This document shows, in pieces, positions 23,411 to 30,147 of a stretch of 33,196 nucleotides of DNA (position 1 is the first letter of the stretch; every line of letters begins with the position of its first letter). The stretch covers positions 1 to 33,196 of the forward strand of contig JBOGSA010000033.1 in NCBI GenBank assembly GCA_050749785.1, read 5' to 3'. The notes under the pieces were generated by a model that saw only the letters and a program-made list of their open reading frames with translations, ran no database searches and had not been told where the DNA came from. This DNA comes from JAGWGI01 sp050749785. Lineage in GTDB: Archaea > Micrarchaeota > Micrarchaeia > Micrarchaeales > CABMGC01. Made by a program: the position numbers and the translations under genes.

Positions 23411-23893
23411 TCACATGAATGGTTTGTTTATCTTGATTGTGCGCTGCTTGTCATCCTTTCCATCGCCTTCTTTTGGATCATCTTTGTATTTGTCAGCCCA
23501 CTTCACGACATCCTTCATCCCTTCGTAAGGCTTGCTCCATACGAATTTCTTGAGCATCGGAGGATCCTTTCCATCCCACTTCTCAAGCAGAAGCCGTTTC
23601 GCATTTCTACCGTTGATCTTTATACCGAACATCTCGCTGAGTTCTCTTTCATACCAATCTGCTGCAAGGTATAGGTCGATTACAGTTTTGACTGTTGGAT
23701 TCTTTGTTGGAAGATCAGCCCTTACAACTTCTTCATCGCTGTTCTCAATGTTCCTGATGAAGTAAAGCACCTCAAGGTGGTCGTTGTAGTCCACTGCTGT
23801 GATTTTGGTGAGATACTTGTAACCCTCATTGTACTTTTGCTCAATGGTTTCCTTGAGCTTCTCAGACTTTATTTTCAACAATCTTACCACCAA
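23411..23893 (-). CDS. nuoC: NADH-quinone oxidoreductase subunit C
   Basis: A protein of about 160 residues, with the signature DLYLAADWYERELSEMFGI and LLLEKWDGKDPPMLK. It packs on NuoD in the connecting part of the peripheral arm. No ATG is available near the N-terminus; the start is a TTG at 23893 or the GTG next to it, inside the end of nuoB (about 32 bases of overlap). Confidence 0.9.
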   Translation of the reverse strand: MVVRLLKIKSEKLKETIEQKYNEGYKYLTKITAVDYNDHLEVLYFIRNIENSDEEVVRADLPTKNPTVKTVIDLYLAADWYERELSEMFGIKINGRNAKRLLLEKWDGKDPPMLKKFVWSKPYEGMKDVVKWADKYKDDPKEGDGKDDKQRTIKINKPFM

Positions 23894-24440
23894 TCTTCTC
23901 CTGCAATTTCATCAGAGCCCCGAAAAGGTTTTCGGGCCTAGGGGGGCATCCCGCAACGTATATATCGACAGGAAGGACCTGGTCGATTCCCTTGATTATA
24001 TTGTAGCTCTCCCACCAAGGGCCTCCGCATGTTGCGCACTCTCCGTACGCTATAACATATCTTGGTTCTGCCATCTGTTCGTAGAGCCTCTTTACTTCCG
24101 GTATCATCGCCTTTGTCACCCAACCTGCCACAATCATCACATCAGTCTGACGTGGGGTTCCCCTGAAAAGCAGATATCCGCCGCGCTCCGCATCAACCCT
24201 TGCCGATCCAAAATCAAGCAGTTCCATGGCGCAGCACGCAAGCCCGAATTGCATAGGCCAGAGCGAATTCTTTCTTCCCCATGTTACTGTGCCGCTCGCA
24301 ATCGCCTTTGTCACATCCGAGAGCTTTGCAAAGACTGCATTTACGGGAAGCTTTCTGCCCTTGAGCGAATCCACTGCAAGCTTGTCCATCTCCTGCTTTG
24401 CGTTCATGAACTGTTCTTCACTGTACGGTTTATCTTCCAT
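23862..24440 (-). CDS. nuoB: NADH-quinone oxidoreductase subunit B
   Basis: A protein of about 192 residues. The N2 cluster cysteines are seen in GLACCAMELL, GECATCGG and VAGCPPRPE. It passes electrons to the quinone at the NuoD interface. I choose the ATG at 24440 because GGTGA stands 5 bases before it; an ATG at 24452 and a further one at 24479 would lengthen the overlap with nuoA. The segment RGTPRQTDVMIVAGW is typical of the family. Confidence 0.93.
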   Translation of the reverse strand: MEDKPYSEEQFMNAKQEMDKLAVDSLKGRKLPVNAVFAKLSDVTKAIASGTVTWGRKNSLWPMQFGLACCAMELLDFGSARVDAERGGYLLFRGTPRQTDVMIVAGWVTKAMIPEVKRLYEQMAEPRYVIAYGECATCGGPWWESYNIIKGIDQVLPVDIYVAGCPPRPENLFGALMKLQEKIGGKIVENKV

Positions 24441-24801
24441 AAACTTCACCATCCTTTGAATGCGCAATGCCGAGCGCAAGTGCGCTGAGAACGAATGCCA
24501 TTACCGATATTCCTATTATCGCAAAGCTTATGTTCTGCGATATTTTCGATGAGACGCTCGCCCACGCGATTAAAACCACAACCACCATCTCAAATCCCAA
24601 GTAGAGAGGGAAGTAGTGCAGGTATTCATTGGTCACGTCCTTGTTTGTGCCGATAGGAACCTCTGCGCTTTCGTAATTTTGCAGCTTAACTGGGTTCTGC
24701 CTTGTCCTTGCGCCGAGCAGTTTTGCGAGAAGAAGCATGCTAAGGGGAACGAAGAGAGCTATAGCCCCAAAAACAGCAAGAGTGACAAAGCCGTAAGCCA
24801 T
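24430..24801 (-). CDS. nuoA: NADH-quinone oxidoreductase subunit A
   Basis: A 123-residue, three-helix subunit. The conserved loop reads LQNYESAEVPIGTN, with serine where many homologues have cysteine (YECG). The second helix has FPLYLGFEMVVVVLIAW, keeping the glutamate of the FDVE motif. It is first in the A-B-C-D-H group and overlaps nuoB. The TATA box at 24821-24830 overlaps the end of the ankyrin gene. Confidence 0.9.
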   Translation of the reverse strand: MAYGFVTLAVFGAIALFVPLSMLLLAKLLGARTRQNPVKLQNYESAEVPIGTNKDVTNEYLHYFPLYLGFEMVVVVLIAWASVSSKISQNISFAIIGISVMAFVLSALALGIAHSKDGEVYGR

Positions 24802-24820
24802 GGTCGTATTGCGAAATAAG

Positions 24821-24830
24821 AATTATTATA
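24821..24830 (-). promoter_or_regulatory. TATA box of the nuoA-B-C-D-H operon
   Basis: TATAATAATT on the minus strand is centred about 25 bases before the nuoA ATG at 24801, giving a leaderless transcript. It overlaps the last codons and stop of the ankyrin gene. Confidence 0.65.
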
Positions 24831-25314
24831 CCTTAGCAGGCTTTGGGCGCACGAGCTGCACCAATTCGAGTGCAGGTTCGGTTCTGGCGAGTTCAACCAT
24901 CGCGGATTTCTGGTTATTGCCCGCAAGCTCCTCAGGTGTTTCATCCATCCTGTTCTTTATTTTTAGATTAGCCTTATTTATTCTAAGCGCAACAAAAGCC
25001 TCCTCATTTTCTGCTGCAAGGGCCACATGCGCCGGAGTGTTGTGCAAATTGTCTCCTGCGTTCACCCTCAGGCCAAACTCGTTTATAGCAATGTCGATAA
25101 CCCTTCCCACTCCTTTCTTTCTTATCCTCGCAAGCAGGTGAAGCAGTGTTTGATGGCCCTTATTCCTGTCATTCGGCCACACGAGCTCGGTAAGTTTTGC
25201 CCGTACTTCAGAATCAGGAATTATTCCATTGTCCAACTTCTCGTTGAACCATGATGCTACTATTTCCACCCTGTGCTTTTGATGAACCTTTTCAGACTTT
25301 TCAAGCACACCCAC
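24826..25314 (-). CDS. Ankyrin-repeat protein
   Basis: A 162-residue protein. At least two ankyrin units are visible: GHQTLLHLLARIRKKGVGRVIDIAINEFGLRVNAGD and NLHNTPAHVALAAENEEAFVALRINKANLKIKNR, then a partial unit MDETPEELA. Such repeats bind other proteins. The N-terminal 45 residues are helical and charged. There is no signal peptide. TATAAATAG about 33 bases upstream is its promoter. It runs into nuoA on the same strand with a 24-base gap. Confidence 0.8.
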   Translation of the reverse strand: MGVLEKSEKVHQKHRVEIVASWFNEKLDNGIIPDSEVRAKLTELVWPNDRNKGHQTLLHLLARIRKKGVGRVIDIAINEFGLRVNAGDNLHNTPAHVALAAENEEAFVALRINKANLKIKNRMDETPEELAGNNQKSAMVELARTEPALELVQLVRPKPAKV

Positions 25315-25412
25315 AGTATCCCCGATTAGAGTTCATTCTAAAACTATTTATACATAGTAGGGCATACATATTAGTGAAAATTCACCCTGTGTGAACGCTA
25401 ATTGTTGTTTGG

Positions 25413-25694
25413 ATGGAACTAACGCAGCAGGCAAAGCAGGCAATAGAGCACGGCACGATAAAGATAAGAGTAAAGAGATCCGGCATGTACCAGCAGCTCA
25501 CCTTCACCATAAAGAAGGCGGATACCGGCAACATCAGCTTCGTAGAGCTCTTCACAGAGAGGATAATAGACACTTCCGAGCTTCTTAGGATGGCGACAGA
25601 GATTGGACTTCCGATTGAGGCCCCGAACGGAAAGGCATTCCCGAAAGGGACGTCGGCACAGGATTTCTCAAGCCTTTGCGAGCTTGTCCACTAA
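25413..25694 (+). CDS. Hypothetical small protein
   Basis: A 93-residue basic protein: helix (ELTQQAKQAIEHG), two strands (TIKIRVKRSGMYQQLTFTIKK and NISFVELFTERII), then a helix and a proline-rich segment APNGKAFPKGTS. No family is recognised. It is convergent with the zinc-ribbon gene and overlaps it by four bases. A TATA-like TACATATTA lies about 45 bases upstream. Confidence 0.6.
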   Translation: MELTQQAKQAIEHGTIKIRVKRSGMYQQLTFTIKKADTGNISFVELFTERIIDTSELLRMATEIGLPIEAPNGKAFPKGTSAQDFSSLCELVH

Positions 25695-25834
25695 CTCTTT
25701 CTTCCCATAATGCAAGATGCGCATACTCCGCGGGTTGCGGTATAATGCTCGCTGCACACATGCTTTCCGCACATGCTGCACACGTGCTTTGCCGGCTTTC
25801 CGCAGATGTGGCATAGGGTTGTTATGTCGCTCAT
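25691..25834 (-). CDS. Small zinc-ribbon protein
   Basis: A 47-residue protein with the pattern CHICGKPAKHVCSMCGKHVCSEH followed by CASC, seven cysteines and several histidines, enough for two zinc sites of HIT/B-box type. The ATG overlaps the primase-subunit stop (ATGA), with GAGGAG before it, so it is translated from the same transcript. Function is unknown; the coupling suggests a link with DNA replication. Confidence 0.7.
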   Translation of the reverse strand: MSDITTLCHICGKPAKHVCSMCGKHVCSEHYTATRGVCASCIMGRKS

Positions 25835-26805
25835 TTCTTCTCCTCTTTCTTTTCTACCGAACCAAAGTCTATAGCGTTTCCTATCAGGCTCTTGGCGCGA
25901 GCAAGCGAATAAGGACGAGAGCCCTTCTTCTTTGCGTAGCTCACCTGATATCTGACATAAGATTCTGTTATATCTGTCTGCGGGTTCATTGTCTTGCACT
26001 TCTCGATGTACTCCATTATGGCGGCGACAGCCTGGTCAACGTCTAGGTTCTTTACATTCGCAAAGTAAGGCGCAAGAATCAGGTTGACAGCTCGGTGCCT
26101 AAAGTCTGGAAGAGGAATCTCGATCAATTTCGCAATCCACTCATAGCCCGATGCACCTGTGAGAGCATTTGGATTTATCTTTGGTTTAGGAACGCTTATT
26201 TTCTTCGCAGCATCAACAATCTCCTGCGGAAGGTAGCGCTGCTCAATCGGAAGGCCCTTCAAAATGTTTCTTTTTACTCCTTCCTCAAAGATTCTAATGA
26301 TCTTGTTCCTTGCAAGAGATACAATCCCTTTGTCGAGCTGCTGTTGTATTAAAGAATAATCCTTGTTGCCCTTGGGTTCAACGTTCAAATATTCGTAGAA
26401 CGGAAGTTCAAACATCTCTCCCTTTATTTTGTAGTTTATGCCCAGCTCCTTTCCCAGTTTCTCCATGTTCTGTTTGGTGTCCTTGTCGAGAGCCTGTCCC
26501 GCTCTCTTTGCTTCAGCTATCGCATATTTTCCTACAAGAAATGAATTGATTGGAGTGTTCCCTACAGCGCTCACAAGCATTCTTGCATAGACATAGCTGA
26601 CAAGATAAGTGAGCTTCATCTCGCTGCTGTTAGTCTGGGTGAAAGGTATTTCAAGAGAATTGAACGCCTGTCCAATTCTTATCAGACCAGCGTTCAGATA
26701 CTTCTGCTCAATCTTCTCACTTGTGATTGATGCAATAATCTCCTTTGCCTCCAAAGAAAATGGATACTTATAGGCAAAGTCGAGCTTTGCCTCGTCAATT
26801 TGCAT
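25831..26805 (-). CDS. priL: Primase large-subunit (PriL)-like protein lacking Fe-S cysteines
   Basis: A protein of 324 residues from the ATG at 26805, with a TATA box 24 bases upstream (leaderless). An upstream TTG would put the TATA box inside the gene. The N-terminal half matches archaeal PriL: RIGQAFNSL, YLVSYVYARMLVSAVGN, KYAIAEAKRAGQAL and FELPFYEYL. The C-terminal part (about 225-310) has RHRAVNLILAPYFANVKNL, an AVAAIMEYIEKC helix and YQVSYAKKKG. Only one cysteine is present, so the four Fe-S ligands of typical PriL are missing. The C-terminal domain may resemble PriX, the Fe-S-free primase subunit of Sulfolobus. It should support primer synthesis with a catalytic PriS elsewhere. Confidence 0.75.
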   Translation of the reverse strand: MQIDEAKLDFAYKYPFSLEAKEIIASITSEKIEQKYLNAGLIRIGQAFNSLEIPFTQTNSSEMKLTYLVSYVYARMLVSAVGNTPINSFLVGKYAIAEAKRAGQALDKDTKQNMEKLGKELGINYKIKGEMFELPFYEYLNVEPKGNKDYSLIQQQLDKGIVSLARNKIIRIFEEGVKRNILKGLPIEQRYLPQEIVDAAKKISVPKPKINPNALTGASGYEWIAKLIEIPLPDFRHRAVNLILAPYFANVKNLDVDQAVAAIMEYIEKCKTMNPQTDITESYVRYQVSYAKKKGSRPYSLARAKSLIGNAIDFGSVEKKEEKK

Positions 26806-26824
26806 AATCTGATTAGTCCGATTA

Positions 26825-26832
26825 CCTATAAA
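26825..26832 (-). promoter_or_regulatory. TATA box of the priL-like gene
   Basis: TTTATAGG on the minus strand is centred about 24 bases before the ATG at 26805. It supports that start over the TTG at 26841. Confidence 0.6.
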
Positions 26833-26931
26833 TGCTTTCAAGGAGGTTGCAAAATCACAAAAACTTCTGTTAAAAACGAAGAATGAGTTAACTATTTAAA
26901 CTAGAAAAGTCATAAAAACAGTGTGGTAAAA

Positions 26932-27089
26932 ATGATAAAAAGAATTAACGCCCCAACACAGGAAAAGGTACAACTTACAACGTCAAAAGCGATTGTCGAA
27001 TCTGTCGATGAAGGGTTTAACGTAGCTAAAGCGGAGAATCTAAAGATCACAAATATAACTAAATTGGCTCTGGATAAGCAGTTCGTAAT
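26932..27089 (+). pseudogene. 5' part of host gene interrupted by the transposon
   Basis: The first 52 full codons, from the ATG at 26932, of a gene that continues at 32767. In the present DNA the frame runs into the element and stops at 27208-27210. Joined at the target duplication, codons TTC-GTA-AT plus C-GAT keep the frame, and 158 + 430 bases give 196 complete codons up to the window edge. The N-terminal part reads helix-rich (KAIVESVDEGFNVAKAENLK). ATTTAAACT about 34 bases upstream is the likely TATA box. Product unknown. Confidence 0.85.
27081..27089 (+). repeat. Target-site duplication, left copy
   Basis: GTTCGTAAT immediately outside the left terminal inverted repeat; an identical copy is at 32758-32766. 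Confidence 0.93.
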
Positions 27090-27095
27090 GGCTTT

Positions 27096-27144
27096 GCACC
27101 TAAAGTCAATCTTGCACCTAAAGTGTGAGAGTTGCACCTTAAGT
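27096..27144 (+). repeat. Left-end iterated 11-bp motifs
   Basis: Three direct copies: GCACCTAAAGT at 27096-27106 (within the terminal repeat), GCACCTAAAGT at 27114-27124 and GCACCTTAAGT at 27134-27144, with starts 18 and 20 bp apart. They are probable transposase binding sites. Confidence 0.85.
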
Positions 27145-27206
27145 CTAAATATGGCATATGTCGTAATTAATATGTATTTTTATAGTTTGTTGGCTCGAAT
27201 AAAGGT

Positions 27207-27701
27207 ATGAATAATGGGATAAAGCTTCCAAGCCCATTTAAAAATATCATATTAACGATTGATTCAATCAAACAGTGTGGTATCAAGGAAGTTTATATGG
27301 ATGAAGTGGAATTTCAGAATATAGTTGAAATGGGAAGCGTGGGGAGACTTAGGGCTCACTTAAACATTGGTTTGGTGGATTCCGTATGCGATTGTTTTGC
27401 AAAGCTAAGTGATAATAGAGGCATTTTAATCGAAAGCAAAAATACACACGGTGAAAGACATTTAGAAACGGCAATAAGACAGTTACAGATTACATTAGAT
27501 TTGCTCGGCAAGAAAGGAGAAAAGGTGGATTATGCGGTTATAGCTGACCTGAAATTAGATCAGAACATATATTCATATGAATTTAACAAGGCACGTCCAT
27601 TTCAGCTTAAACAAATCAAGTACAAATTAAGTAATAAAAATAAGTTTTTGGGTTTACGTGCAAAGAACAGTGAAGTGCCCGTATTCGCCTATAAATCGTA
27701 G
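27207..27701 (+). CDS. Small PD-(D/E)XK nuclease-like protein
   Basis: A 164-residue protein. The core LVDSVCDCFAKLSDNRGILIESKN gives candidate active-site residues D58 or D62 with E76-x-K78 at the end of a strand. A helix ERHLETAIRQLQITLDLLGKK follows, where the glutamine is common in PD-(D/E)XK enzymes, and then the strand VDYAVIADL. This looks like a compact restriction-endonuclease-like fold. TTTTATAG 26 bases before the ATG is a leaderless promoter inside the element. The following gene starts 5 bases after its stop. A role in defence or in transposition is equally possible. Confidence 0.6.
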   Translation: MNNGIKLPSPFKNIILTIDSIKQCGIKEVYMDEVEFQNIVEMGSVGRLRAHLNIGLVDSVCDCFAKLSDNRGILIESKNTHGERHLETAIRQLQITLDLLGKKGEKVDYAVIADLKLDQNIYSYEFNKARPFQLKQIKYKLSNKNKFLGLRAKNSEVPVFAYKS

Positions 27702-27706
27702 ATTAT

Positions 27707-28588
27707 ATGCCACTATACATAAAATTAGAACAGAAAAGAAATACTTCACATTTTGATAGAGTATCCAATACATTAAACCTATTCAATTCAATTTTCAATT
27801 TCCTTAAGATGAATGACGATATTTCTAAAGTTACTTTGTTTGAAGTTGATCCATTTTCAACTATGAATAAGAATTTGGAAGGAATACCTCTGTCATTATC
27901 TTCAGAAAAATTACGTTCAAAAGTTGAAAGCTCAAAGGTTAAGGATGATTTAGGTATTGAAATAGATTCTATAATTCATTTTGATAAAGGAGCAGTTCCC
28001 GTAATATTCACGTTATTGCCTCGTAATAGAAGTTTACATTACGATATACTATTGGAAATTTTACCAAATGGATATGTAAACAGATTCATGGACATTGAAA
28101 AACACATAAAAGAATTTAGAGGTAGTTTAGTAGAAAGTATCAAAAAATACAATACAGCCATTACTGAGGTAAAGGATAAAAAATCTTTATTGCGAATAAA
28201 CAAAGCATTTATCTCAATAGAAAATGAGGATTCTCATGGTGTTATCAATTACGAATTATTTTATTCAAGAGAGCCAAATGATTTCATTAATGAGTTATTC
28301 TCTCTTGTATCCGACAAGGCTAAGGAAAGAATAACATTCGCAAACAGAGAAAAAGTTGCGACAACTTTAATAGAGAATATCTCTGCATTCAGCGCAATAA
28401 ACAGAATCGCAAAAAGCAACAATATTACCATTAGTGGGGGCAGTATAACTGTTATTCCTAAAGATAAAGATTCCATGAAGAATTTTACTACAGATGTCAG
28501 TAAATTGATAGAAAATTTTGTCATAGATGTATACCCTGATAAAGAGGAATATGACAAAAAGTTGTATGATGCATTTACTAAAGTTTAG
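27707..28588 (+). CDS. Unrecognised transposon cargo protein
   Basis: A 293-residue soluble protein, AT-rich in DNA. The first 40 residues are helical (FDRVSNTLNLFNSIFNFLKMND), then alternating strands and helices; PVIFTLLPRNRSLHYDILLEIL and AFISIENEDSHGVINYELFYS are strand-rich. No catalytic motif or family is recognised. It is co-transcribed with the upstream nuclease-like gene and overlaps the end of the convergent small gene by four bases. Confidence 0.65.
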   Translation: MPLYIKLEQKRNTSHFDRVSNTLNLFNSIFNFLKMNDDISKVTLFEVDPFSTMNKNLEGIPLSLSSEKLRSKVESSKVKDDLGIEIDSIIHFDKGAVPVIFTLLPRNRSLHYDILLEILPNGYVNRFMDIEKHIKEFRGSLVESIKKYNTAITEVKDKKSLLRINKAFISIENEDSHGVINYELFYSREPNDFINELFSLVSDKAKERITFANREKVATTLIENISAFSAINRIAKSNNITISGGSITVIPKDKDSMKNFTTDVSKLIENFVIDVYPDKEEYDKKLYDAFTKV

Positions 28589-28764
28589 TTTTCCTTTTCT
28601 TCTTCAAAGATTCTAATCATTACTTCTTTACCTATATATTCGGTCAATTCAGGTGATCTGATGCTAACACTTCCATATTTGTAGTCCTTGGTTTTACCCG
28701 TGCTTAGTTTTTTCCTGTCGAATGTAGAGCTTATTTTTACCCTAAAAGTGCCTATTTGTTTCAT
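28585..28764 (-). CDS. Small transposon-encoded regulator-like protein
   Basis: About 59 residues from the ATG at 28764; a GTG at 28776 would add four. The C-terminal half, YGSVSIRSPELTEYIGKEVMIRIFEEE, resembles AbrB-like swapped-hairpin or DUF2080-type archaeal transposon proteins, where a GxSxxIPxxxxxxxGKxVxVxIxE pattern is usual. Its promoter, TTTATATATCC (minus strand, about 28793-28803), lies between two TTCTAATTAGAA palindromes, suggesting autoregulation. It is transcribed divergently from the transposase. Family identity is tentative. Confidence 0.55.
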   Translation of the reverse strand: MKQIGTFRVKISSTFDRKKLSTGKTKDYKYGSVSIRSPELTEYIGKEVMIRIFEEEKEN

Positions 28765-28780
28765 TATTATACCCACTCTA

Positions 28781-28846
28781 TTCTAATTAGAAGGATATAT
28801 AAATCTCTCGCAATTCTAATTAGAACATAGTAAAGTATATATATAT
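28781..28846. promoter_or_regulatory. Divergent promoters with paired TTCTAATTAGAA palindromes
   Basis: Perfect 12-bp palindromes TTCTAATTAGAA at 28781-28792 and 28814-28825, 33 bp apart (about three helical turns). The TATA box of the minus-strand gene lies between them. The transposase TATA box TATATATAT (about 28836-28845) lies just beyond the second. A dimeric repressor bound at both sites could silence both directions. Confidence 0.75.
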
Positions 28847-28880
28847 CTTGTCGTGTATATTCTATGTAGAAGATGAGAAT

Positions 28881-30122
28881 ATGCAAATGGAACAAATGTT
28901 GCAAATAAGAAAAGAAAAAGGTCAGCAAATAGCAAGTGCAGGAAAAGTTAGGTTTGTTAATAATAGATGGCTCGTTCCATCACAAACTCACGGTAATAAA
29001 TATTATATCGTCGTACTTAAAATAGATAAGTCTGATTGTAATTGCCCAGACTTCACAGAACGTGATGTAAAATGCAAACATATCTTCGCAGTAGAAATAA
29101 CAATAACGAAGACCGTCGCCTTCAATGATAGTGTATCTGTTACAGAAACTAAACGAATTACTTATCCTCAGAATTGGGAAAAGTACAATAAATCGCAGAC
29201 CTCAGAGCTAAAGTTATTCGACGAGCTACTTAAGGAGCTTCTCGAAGAGATAGATGAGCCTACCTATAAGTTCGGAAGGCCAACGCTACCACTTAGAGAG
29301 CAGATATTCTGTTCCATAATTAAGGTAAGTTCTCAGCTTTCAAGCCGAAGGGCTTCTATGCTCCATAATTACGCATTAGAGCGAGGCTTCATACAGCATA
29401 AGCCTCATTTCAATGTAGTGTCCAAACTGCTCAATAGAAGCGAACTAACTCCAATCCTCTATGACATGATCAATATCACTTCAATGCCATTAAAGGCCAT
29501 AGAAACTGATTTTGCGGTAGATAGCAGTGGTTTTGGTACTATCAGGCTTGGGGATTACATAAAGACAAAGTACAGAATTGAAAAATCAAGATTATGGTTA
29601 AAGGCACACGTCTGTTGTGGTGTCAAAACCAATATCATAACTGCCGTTGAGATAGATGGAGAGTATAGTGGAGATAATAAGAAGTTTATACCTTTAGTTC
29701 AGAAAACTCATGATAATGGTTTTGCGATAAAGGAAGTCAGTGCGGACAAGGCTTATAGTGGTAGAAAAAATCTTGCCTTTGTGGATAGCTTAAATGCCAT
29801 GCCATTCATACCATTTAAGTCTAACACCTCATCTAAGATGCAGTATCCAAATGCACCACGTAACTATACTTGGGGCAAGATGTATCACTACTTTATGTAT
29901 AACAAAGAGGAGTTTCTTACACATTATCATAAAAGAAGTAATGTGGAAAGTACATTTTCGGCAATCAAGCGCAAATTCGGAGATGGCTTAAAATCAAAAA
30001 ATAGGACAGCTCAGATTAATGAACTACTTTGCAAGCTGATAGCTTATAACATAACTGTACTTATTCGAGAGATGCAGATGCTTAGAATAATATCTGATTT
30101 TACAACTCCCACAAGTTTATAA
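28881..30122 (+). CDS. DDE transposase with N-terminal SWIM zinc finger
   Basis: A protein of 413 residues from the ATG at 28881; an in-frame TTG at 28848 is a weaker start that overlaps the TATA region. Residues 53-67 hold a SWIM-type finger, C53-x-C55-x9-C65-x-H67, for DNA or protein binding. The catalytic domain shows D214 in VDSSGFG, D289 in SADKAYSG and E356 in NVESTFSAIKRKFG, the DDE triad with the Y-x-R-x3-E signature (YHKRSNVE) of IS4/IS5/IS1182-type enzymes. Length and motifs are intact, so it may be active. It should cut at the GGCTTTGCACC ends and make 9-bp duplications. Confidence 0.9.
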   Translation: MQMEQMLQIRKEKGQQIASAGKVRFVNNRWLVPSQTHGNKYYIVVLKIDKSDCNCPDFTERDVKCKHIFAVEITITKTVAFNDSVSVTETKRITYPQNWEKYNKSQTSELKLFDELLKELLEEIDEPTYKFGRPTLPLREQIFCSIIKVSSQLSSRRASMLHNYALERGFIQHKPHFNVVSKLLNRSELTPILYDMINITSMPLKAIETDFAVDSSGFGTIRLGDYIKTKYRIEKSRLWLKAHVCCGVKTNIITAVEIDGEYSGDNKKFIPLVQKTHDNGFAIKEVSADKAYSGRKNLAFVDSLNAMPFIPFKSNTSSKMQYPNAPRNYTWGKMYHYFMYNKEEFLTHYHKRSNVESTFSAIKRKFGDGLKSKNRTAQINELLCKLIAYNITVLIREMQMLRIISDFTTPTSL

Positions 30123-30147
30123 GAATTAACCTGAAAGTTATATCTGC
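30116..30147 (+). promoter_or_regulatory. Promoter of the restriction-modification gene
   Basis: TTTATAAG (30116-30123) overlaps the transposase stop codon and lies about 29 bases before the ATG at 30148. The cargo gene can thus be expressed independently of the transposase. Confidence 0.55.

Noticed and set aside
27094..27144. Start of a CRISPR array from spaced GCACCTAAAGT repeats
   Set aside because: Units are 11 bp with spacers of only 7-9 bp, and the same motif sits at the far transposon end; they are transposon end motifs.
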